From positions 2,418,001 through 2,482,000 of the forward strand of contig NC_014830.1 in assembly GCF_000184685.1 (NCBI RefSeq): 64,000 nucleotides of DNA, in the 5' to 3' direction. Every line of letters begins with the position of its first letter. Position 1 is the stretch's first letter. Under the pieces are notes generated by a model, which was not told where the DNA came from, searched no databases, and saw nothing but the letters and a program-made list of their open reading frames with translations. Shown in pieces: positions 56,656 to 64,000 of the stretch. A program made the translations under genes and the position numbers. This stretch comes from Intrasporangium calvum DSM 43043. Its GTDB lineage: Bacteria > Actinomycetota > Actinomycetes > Actinomycetales > Dermatophilaceae.

Positions 56656-57198
56656 ATGGGCGACAACACCGACCTGGAGACCAGCGCAGCCTGGCTCAGC
56701 CGCGAGGACCTCGAGAGCGCTCGCGGGCGCCTCCCGATGCTCTACGTCCACGCCGTGCCCGTGCGCGTCGACGACCGCGGGGTCGTGACGCAGCTCGGCC
56801 TGTTGCTCCGCGCCGACGACGACGGCGGCATCGGGCAGGAGGTCGTCGGCGGGCGCGTCCGCTACCACGAGAAGATCCGGGACGCGCTCGCTCGACACGT
56901 CGAGAGCGACCTCGGCCCGGTGGCCCTGCCGCGGATCCCCGTGTCGCCCCAGCCCATCGCGGTCGCCGAGTTCTTCCCGACACCCGGGGTCACGCCCTAC
57001 CACGACCCGCGCCAGCACGCGGTGTCACTCACCTACATCGTGGCCATGACCGGCGACTGCCGGCCGCAGCAGGACGCGCTCGACCTCTCCTGGGTGACGC
57101 CGGAGGAGGCCGCCGAGATGGCGATGCGCGGCGAGATGTCAGGGTCCCACGGCGTGCTCGTCCGCCAGGCGCTCGCGCACGTGGGTTTCCCGGTCTGA
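56656..57198 (+). CDS. NUDIX-like protein, DUF4916 type
   Basis: A 180-residue protein: WLSREDLESARGRLPMLYVHAVPVRVDDRGVVTQLGLLLRADD, GGRVRYHEKIRDALARHVESDLGPVALP, FFPTPGVTPYHDPRQHAVSLTYIVAMTG and DALDLSWVTPEEA. This is the DUF4916 pattern, a NUDIX relative in actinobacteria; the NUDIX box is degenerate (the REUXEE glutamates are replaced), so hydrolase activity is uncertain. GAAGGCG lies just before the ATG. It follows the FAD oxidoreductase by 12 bases, probably in one operon. Confidence 0.82.
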   Translation: MGDNTDLETSAAWLSREDLESARGRLPMLYVHAVPVRVDDRGVVTQLGLLLRADDDGGIGQEVVGGRVRYHEKIRDALARHVESDLGPVALPRIPVSPQPIAVAEFFPTPGVTPYHDPRQHAVSLTYIVAMTGDCRPQQDALDLSWVTPEEAAEMAMRGEMSGSHGVLVRQALAHVGFPV

Positions 57199-57508
57199 CC
57201 AGACCTGGCACGGCCTGCGGATAGCGGTACATGTCGCCAAAGTCCCTCAATCTCAGGGGATTTCACCGTTCGGTCATGGACTTTCCGGACCTTCTTCACC
57301 GCTTTGCCCGTTCGTGATGCACGTCACCCCGGCCTGAGTAGCGTCAGGAATGAGCTCGGTTGAGCCTGTGCGCGACGCCACAGATGATCCGCAGCTCGGG
57401 GGGAACAACAGACCACCGGGGTGGGGCCGCGTCGCACCAACTTGCCGAGTTCACCGTTCAACGCCCGTGCGAGGGGCCGGGCGAATCAACCGCAACGGAG
57501 AACTCACC
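57199..57508. other. 310-base intergenic leader of the secreted-protein gene
   Basis: No convincing gene; the frame is open from 57350 but unlike coding sequence. It holds a CRP-like palindrome (57314-57327), a lower-GC stretch (57230-57310), and a GGAG ribosome site eight bases before the ATG at 57509. Confidence 0.6.
57314..57327. promoter_or_regulatory. CRP/GlxR-like operator
   Basis: GTGATGCACGTCAC has the GTGA-N6-TCAC layout of cAMP-receptor-type sites, ~180 bases upstream of the secreted-protein gene. Confidence 0.45.
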
Positions 57509-59551
57509 ATGAATAGTTCCCTGGCTTCATCCCGCGGCCGACCCAAGCGAGGCCGGCACGAACAACCCACGGCACGCCGGCGCTGGTTAGCCGCCTTGGC
57601 GGTGCTCGCCCTACCGCTCGCGGTGCTTGTTTCACCGCCCGCCACAGCGAGTCACGGCGACGCCACGCTCGCTGGTAGCAACTTCGAGATCGACGACGAT
57701 GCCAACCTCAAGCGCGACCATGCGGCCCCGTCCGAGGACTGGGGCACGGTGTCGGAGCAGCGGGCCGTGGACCTGCCGACCGGCCAGACCGACAACTCGT
57801 ACAAGGGCGGCGTCAAGGAGGACACGGAGTGTCCAGCCGAGACGACCGGCACCATCCCGAACAACAAGAGCGACCTGCTCACGTTCCATGTCTGGGAGGA
57901 AGCCGCCACCACGGGCAACAAGGGGTTCCTCAATCTCGCCTGGAGCCGCGTCAGCGACCCCAGTGGCACGACTTTGATGGACTTCGAGTTCAACCAGTCG
58001 AACGTGAACTGCACGGGTAGCCCGAACAAGGTCCGGACGGGCGACGGACCCGGCCCGCTGACCGACGACCTGCTCATCGAGTACGCCATCGACCAGGGCG
58101 GTGCCCGGGCCGACATCTCCGCCAGACGTTGGCAGGGGACGGCATGGGGGACCTCGATCGACCTCGACGCCGGCACCGGCTGCGGCGGCGGTCCGTGTGC
58201 CGTCGGCACGATCAGCAGCAGCGTGATCCCGGCTGCGGACTCGGACGGTCTGGGCGAGAAGCAGGCCCGGACGTTTGGTGAGGCCCAGATCGACCTGCGC
58301 CTCATCTTCGACGACACGAAGTGCACCAGCTTCGGGTCGGCCATGCTCAAGAGCCGTTCATCGGACGCGTTCACGTCCCAGGTCAAGGACTTCATCTCCC
58401 CGGTCGGGATCGACCTGAAGAACTGCGGCAAGGTCATCATCCGCAAGCAGACGCTGCCGGACGAGGACCCGAACACCACGCTGTTCGACTACACGAAGGC
58501 CTTCGGCACGGACCCTGCGACGCCCGACACGTTCCAGCTCGCCGATGACGGCGTGAATGACTACGGCCAGACGGTGCTCTTCGGCTCCGGCTACACCGTC
58601 GAAGAGGGCACCCCGCCCGTCGGCTGGGCGTTCAAGAGCCTGGACTGCTCCGACAGCTCTGGGGTGACGCCCACGATCCTCGGCGCAAAGGTGACCTTTG
58701 CGATCGATGACGAGGACGACGTCCTCGACTGCACCTACACCAACGAGGCGTTGGGCACGGTGATCATCAAGAAGGTCATCAACGATGGCGCGGCGTACAA
58801 CCAGTCCTTCGCCTTCACGACGTCGACCCTGACTGGTGGCAACTTCAGCCTGACTCCGACGGGGACGGGTGAAGCCGGCTCTGCCAGCAAGACGTTCAGC
58901 AACCTGTCGACCGGCGTCACGTATGACGCGAGCGAAACAGTGCCAGTCAACTGGAACCTCGTGAGCTCGACCTGTGACGATGGGGACAGCACGCCTGCGG
59001 CGATCAAGCTCTTGCCCGGTGAGACGGTGACCTGCACCTTCGTCAACCGGGTGGAGCGCGGCGTCGTCAAGATCCTCAAGCAGCGCAAGCACGCTGCGGA
59101 CGGTCCCGGCGACCACCCACATGCCGGCGTGACCTTCACCCTGACCGGTGGGGACCTCGCGGCGCCCGGTGTCACCGGCGTGACGAACGCGAGCGGCGAG
59201 ATCTGCTTCAACGGCCTCGTCGTGAGCGCTCTCGCCGGCAACTACTCGGTCGCGGAGACCGTTCCTGCGGGCTACAAGCTCCTGAGCACGAACCCACAGG
59301 GCGGCATCGTCGTCACCGAAGGGACATGCGGTGGGAAGACCACATATGACGCCGAGTTCCTCAACATGCCGTTGACCAACCTCACGGTCTCGGTCGACTC
59401 GCAGGTCAACGGCGGCACCGCGTCGACCATTGAGTGCGGGCTGGCTGCAGCCGACCCGGACGCCTCGACCGGCGCCGACGGCGACGGATCCTTCACCAAG
59501 AACGACCTCGAGCCAGGTACGTACACCTGCACCGTGGTCATCGATCCGTAA
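57509..59551 (+). CDS. Secreted protein with prealbumin-like (Cna-B/SpaA-type) repeats
   Basis: A 680-residue exported protein. Signal peptide: basic ARRR, then WLAALAVLALPLAVLVSPPATA with cleavage near residue 47. Residues ~50-305 form a unique N-terminal region with paired cysteines. Three related beta domains follow, starting GKVIIRKQT (~307), GTVIIKKVI (~416) and GVVKILKQR (~518), with endings such as YTVEEGTPPVGW, YDASETVPVNW and YSVAETVPAGY, as in surface prealbumin-like folds. No LPXTG motif or C-terminal anchor, so it is released or held otherwise. GC seems lower than in neighbours. A structural or adhesin role is inference. Confidence 0.82.
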   Translation: MNSSLASSRGRPKRGRHEQPTARRRWLAALAVLALPLAVLVSPPATASHGDATLAGSNFEIDDDANLKRDHAAPSEDWGTVSEQRAVDLPTGQTDNSYKGGVKEDTECPAETTGTIPNNKSDLLTFHVWEEAATTGNKGFLNLAWSRVSDPSGTTLMDFEFNQSNVNCTGSPNKVRTGDGPGPLTDDLLIEYAIDQGGARADISARRWQGTAWGTSIDLDAGTGCGGGPCAVGTISSSVIPAADSDGLGEKQARTFGEAQIDLRLIFDDTKCTSFGSAMLKSRSSDAFTSQVKDFISPVGIDLKNCGKVIIRKQTLPDEDPNTTLFDYTKAFGTDPATPDTFQLADDGVNDYGQTVLFGSGYTVEEGTPPVGWAFKSLDCSDSSGVTPTILGAKVTFAIDDEDDVLDCTYTNEALGTVIIKKVINDGAAYNQSFAFTTSTLTGGNFSLTPTGTGEAGSASKTFSNLSTGVTYDASETVPVNWNLVSSTCDDGDSTPAAIKLLPGETVTCTFVNRVERGVVKILKQRKHAADGPGDHPHAGVTFTLTGGDLAAPGVTGVTNASGEICFNGLVVSALAGNYSVAETVPAGYKLLSTNPQGGIVVTEGTCGGKTTYDAEFLNMPLTNLTVSVDSQVNGGTASTIECGLAAADPDASTGADGDGSFTKNDLEPGTYTCTVVIDP

Positions 59552-59569
59552 CACCTGGGTCTTGACCCG

Positions 59570-59601
59570 GGTGGCCCGACCGGGGGGACGGTCGGGCCAC
59601 C
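59570..59601 (+). terminator. Hairpin after the secreted-protein gene
   Basis: GGTGGCCCGACC...GGTCGGGCCACC with an 8-base loop, 18 bases past the stop; no clear U-tract. The same GGTCGGGCCACC word recurs at 59719, forming a further small hairpin in the leader of the next gene. Confidence 0.7.
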
Positions 59602-59674
59602 GGGACCTTCAGGACAAAGGCTCCCAGTTTCTGGGTTGCCGTATCTCGACGGGGAACAGCGGCCTCCTCAGCAC

Positions 59675-59726
59675 CGATGCGATCACCCGAACGCATCGGG
59701 TTCTGCCCGACCAGGGGAGGTCGGGC
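59675..59726 (+). other. Two small hairpins in the leader of the second secreted-protein gene
   Basis: CCGATGCG-N10-CGCATCGG (59675-59700) and GCCCGACC-N6-GGTCGGGC (59705-59726) precede the ribosome site. They may be regulatory or mRNA-stabilising; no known riboswitch was recognised. Confidence 0.45.
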
Positions 59727-59755
59727 CACCTTCCACACACAGCAAGGAACCAACC

Positions 59756-60238
59756 ATGAAGTACCTGAAGTCTCTGCTCGTCGCGAGCATTGCTTTCGTC
59801 GTCGCAGTCGTCATGGCCAACCCGGCCGCGGCCGTCGCCGCGAAGTTCCACAGTGCCACGGGCAGCGTCAACAACTCCGGAGCCCTCGTCGTCAGCTTTG
59901 ACGAGCGGGGCCTCGGCAACGACAACATCGACTACACGCTGACTGCCGATGCCACGGCCCTCTACGCGTGCATCAACGGCGGCGGGAAGCACCCGCAGGC
60001 CGCGAACAAGGAGTCCTTCGAGGGCTCGGTCAGCGGGGGCGGAAGCTTCGAGCCGAAGAACGGCCGGGTCGTCGCTGACCTGACCGCCGGCCCGCTCCTG
60101 GCCCCGCAGTTCCAGTGCCCGAACGGCCAGAAGCGCGTCCTGGCAGCCGTCACGTACACCAACATCGTCCTGACTGACACGACCAACGGGACGAGCACTG
60201 GCGTTGCGGACACCGCGCGCGTCTTCTTCGACGTCTGA
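59756..60238 (+). CDS. Small secreted protein of unknown function
   Basis: A 160-residue exported protein: signal peptide MKYLKSLLVASIAFVVAVVMANPAAAVA, then a mature domain predicted to be beta-rich (FHSATGSVNNSGALVVSFDERGLGNDNIDYTLTADATALYACINGGGKHPQAANK, ending VFFDV) with two cysteines (in YACINGGG and FQCPNGQ) that could form a disulfide. I do not recognise the family. AAGGAA lies six bases before the ATG. It follows the prealbumin-repeat protein after a hairpin, and the pair may be functionally linked. Confidence 0.82.
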   Translation: MKYLKSLLVASIAFVVAVVMANPAAAVAAKFHSATGSVNNSGALVVSFDERGLGNDNIDYTLTADATALYACINGGGKHPQAANKESFEGSVSGGGSFEPKNGRVVADLTAGPLLAPQFQCPNGQKRVLAAVTYTNIVLTDTTNGTSTGVADTARVFFDV

Positions 60239-60268
60239 GATTCCTCAGGCAAACCCTCCACACCCGCG

Positions 60269-60301
60269 TGGGCCCGGCGAACTCCAGCTGCCGGGCCCAC
60301 G
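60269..60301 (+). terminator. Hairpin after the small secreted-protein gene
   Basis: GTGGGCCCGGC-N11-GCCGGGCCCAC, 30 bases past the stop. Confidence 0.7.
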
Positions 60302-60319
60302 CCCACGCCCTTGTCCGGC

Positions 60320-60386
60320 AACACACCGAGCAACCTGCAACCCACCGGGATCGGATCCCGGTGGGTTGCAGGTTGCACGGTGTGTT
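60320..60386. repeat. Very long intergenic palindrome between convergent genes
   Basis: 33-bp arms with one mismatch (60320-60352 and 60354-60386) around a single base. It lies between the small secreted-protein gene and the radical SAM gene. A bidirectional terminator or cruciform is possible; no U-tract. Confidence 0.88.
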
Positions 60387-60428
60387 GGGGGGTGAGGGCG
60401 GGAGGGCTGGAACCAGCTGGCGTGTGGG

Positions 60429-60447
60429 AGCCGGCTCAGCGGCATAC
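60429..60447 (+). repeat. Dispersed 19-bp motif, copy 19
   Basis: The exact CAGCGGCATAC core ends 3 bases before the stop codon of the radical SAM gene, in the intergenic region. Confidence 0.8.
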
Positions 60448-60450
60448 GGC

Positions 60451-62442
<1,992 letters not shown>

Positions 62443-62481
62443 CCGTAAATAGTACGTGAGGGCCAAGACTGCCCCGGAACG

Positions 62482-62561
62482 ATCGAAAGAGCAGTTCGTC
62501 CCGCTGCTGCCACGGTCAAGGTCGACGTGGGTGCGAAGGCGGGACGAACTGCTCTTTCGAT
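62482..62561. repeat. Intergenic palindrome, TCGA-N4-GCAGT family (perfect)
   Basis: Perfect 23-bp arms (62482-62504, 62539-62561), 34-base loop, starting 5 bases after the stop of the acyl-CoA synthetase gene. Confidence 0.9.
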
Positions 62562-62566
62562 GGGGC

Positions 62567-64000
62567 TCAGTCCTCCTGGTAGAGGGCGTCGAGCTGGTCC
62601 TGGTACTTGTCGACGACAGCGCGGCGGCGCAGCTTCATGCTCGGAGTCAGGTCGCCCATCTCGATGCTCAGGTCGTGGTCGAGGATCGTGAACTTCTTGA
62701 TCGTCTCCCACCGGTTGAGGCTGTCGTTCAGCTTGTCCACGTACCCCTGCACGAGCTCACGGGCAGCGTCGGACGTGACGATCTCCGCATAGGGCCGGCC
62801 CGCCATACCGTTCGCCGCCGCCCAGCCAGCGATCGCATCCGGGTCGAGAGTCACCAGCGCGGTGGCGAAGTTGTGGCCCGCTCCGTGGACGAGGAACTGG
62901 CTGACGTAGACGCACATGCCCTTGAACTTCGCCTCGATCTCGGCCGGGGCGATGTACTTGCCGCCGGAGGTCTTGAAGAAGTCCTTCTTGCGGTCGGTGA
63001 CGTAGACGAATCCGTGCTCGTCGATCCGGCCGATGTCGCCGGTGTGGAACCATCCGTCGGCGTCGAGGACCTCCGCGGTGGCCTCGGGGCTGTTGTGATA
63101 GCCGCGCATGACGCCCGGGCCCTTGACGAGGATCTCGCCGTCCTCGGCGATCGCGACCTCGGTGTCGGGCATCGGCCAGCCAACCGAGCCGTACCGGTAG
63201 CAGCCCGGCCGGGGGAGGTTGACGGTCGTGCCCGAGGACGTCTCGGTGAGGCCGTAGCCCTCGACGAGAAGCAGGCCCGCTGCTCCGAACCACTTGGCGA
63301 CCTCGGCGTTGAGCGGCGCCGACCCGCTGATCATGAAGCGGACCCGGCCGCCGAAGCGCTCCTGGATCTTGTGCAGGACCAGTTTGGTGACGAGCCGGTG
63401 CCGGAGGGTGAGTCCGGACGACGGCGTCTCGCCCTGCTCGAGGACGTCACGCATCTCCGCCCCGACCTTGAACGCCCAGTCGATCAGCTTCTTCTTGACC
63501 CCCGTCTCCTGGGCGAGCATGAGCGCGACCCGACCGCGAGCCTTCTCGTAGATCCGGGGCGGTCCGGCCATGAAGGTGGGCTTGATGATCGCCATGTTGT
63601 CGACGATCTTGTCCAGCCGGCCGTCCACCGCCGTCGGGAACCCGATCTGGAGGCCGAGGGCGAGGAGCATCTTGCCGAAGACGTGTGAGAGCGGCAACCA
63701 GAGGAACTGGAGGTCGTCCTCCGTGACCGTGCCGGTTGCCTGGATGAGCGCGCCCTCGTAGACCACGCTGTCCTGGACGAGGCGGACGCCCTTGGGCCGA
63801 CCGGTGGTGCCGGACGTGTAGATGACGACGGCGAGACTCTCGGGGCCCAGCTGGTCGATCCGCGCGTCGACGGCGTCGGGCGTCGAGGCGAGCAGCTCCC
63901 GCCCCTTGGCAGCCAGATCGTCGGTCGTGATGACCCAGCCGTCATCGCTGCCTCGCCCGGACATGGCGATGACGTGCTTGACGTGCGGGATGTCGGCGCG
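62567..64000 (-). CDS. Long-chain acyl-CoA synthetase (N-terminal part outside window)
   Basis: The C-terminal ~477 residues of an AMP-forming ligase, open through the right edge. Seen: P-loop-like YTSGTTGRPKGVRL, LPLSHVFGKML, MISGSAPLNAEVAKWF, VEGYGLTETSSGTTVN, adenylate motif GWFHTGDIGRIDEHGFVYVTDRKKDFFKTSGGKYIAPAEIE and the C-terminal lysine in LTPSMKLRRRAVVDKYQ. This is the FadD15-like long-chain fatty acid type. The start lies beyond 64000; the ATG at 63964 is internal. Confidence 0.93.
   Translation of the reverse strand, partial: RADIPHVKHVIAMSGRGSDDGWVITTDDLAAKGRELLASTPDAVDARIDQLGPESLAVVIYTSGTTGRPKGVRLVQDSVVYEGALIQATGTVTEDDLQFLWLPLSHVFGKMLLALGLQIGFPTAVDGRLDKIVDNMAIIKPTFMAGPPRIYEKARGRVALMLAQETGVKKKLIDWAFKVGAEMRDVLEQGETPSSGLTLRHRLVTKLVLHKIQERFGGRVRFMISGSAPLNAEVAKWFGAAGLLLVEGYGLTETSSGTTVNLPRPGCYRYGSVGWPMPDTEVAIAEDGEILVKGPGVMRGYHNSPEATAEVLDADGWFHTGDIGRIDEHGFVYVTDRKKDFFKTSGGKYIAPAEIEAKFKGMCVYVSQFLVHGAGHNFATALVTLDPDAIAGWAAANGMAGRPYAEIVTSDAARELVQGYVDKLNDSLNRWETIKKFTILDHDLSIEMGDLTPSMKLRRRAVVDKYQDQLDALYQED

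Noticed and set aside
57350-57508. Start of the secreted protein at 57350
   Set aside because: The signal peptide and ribosome site place the start at 57509; the upstream codons would bury the signal sequence.

Overview
The window reads as one contiguous piece of a high-GC Gram-positive chromosome (Actinomycetota). The codon use, the GTG starts, the recA-recX-miaB, ftsK-rimO-pgsA-cinA-clgR and ileS-folC-DUF4233-ndk gene orders, a SAM-IV riboswitch and an actinobacterial ileS T-box all point there. A member of Micrococcales near Intrasporangiaceae is my best guess, but that is inference. No rRNA, tRNA, insertion sequence, prophage or CRISPR array was seen.

Layout. 1-8.6 kb (mostly minus strand): an aminotransferase V fragment, dapF, miaA, def, miaB, a YceI-family protein on plus, recX, recA with an SOS box, a macro-domain protein and DUF3046. 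8.7-16.8 kb: clgR, cinA C-terminal domain, pgsA, rimO, an M19 dipeptidase (plus), a channel-like protein and ftsK. 17-25 kb: a SAM-IV riboswitch with a class V aminotransferase (plus), then an EEP-family phosphodiesterase, RNase J, dapA, folA, thyA and a polytopic membrane protein on minus. 25.2-30.8 kb: the paaABCDE phenylacetyl-CoA epoxidase operon, then GNAT-azlC-azlD on plus. 30.8-35.5 kb: dapB preceded in frame by a GNAT domain, pnp, rpsO and a tiny DUF6131-type membrane protein. 35.6-40.7 kb: a four-gene soluble NAD-dependent formate dehydrogenase. 41-49.6 kb: lpd, a FUSC-type membrane protein, mrdA-mreD-mreC-mreB, ndk, DUF4233 and a small L7/L12-like membrane protein. 49.7-57.2 kb: folC, GNAT and ileS (T-box controlled) on minus, then an FAD oxidoreductase and a NUDIX-like protein on plus. 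57.5-60.2 kb: two secreted proteins. 60.4-64 kb: a TIGR03960-type radical SAM protein and a truncated acyl-CoA synthetase.

Most genes are housekeeping: lysine/diaminopimelate synthesis (dapA, dapB, dapF), thymidylate and folate (thyA, folA, folC), tRNA modification (miaA, miaB), ribosomal protein S12 modification (rimO), RNA turnover (pnp, RNase J) and cell shape (mre genes, mrdA). The accessory functions are phenylacetate degradation, formate oxidation and the secreted pair.

The most unusual feature is not a gene. A 19-bp motif, AGCGAGCCCAGCGGCATAC, recurs throughout the window in both orientations. Its 10-bp core is exact 18 times, inside genes (read as xYAAx or SPAAY) and between them, including once inside the ileS T-box. 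A second signal is a family of long intergenic palindromes with related arms but no U-tract. A third is a -10 hexamer placed 6-7 nt before the start codon of at least 14 genes, indicating leaderless transcripts; it also fixes several starts.
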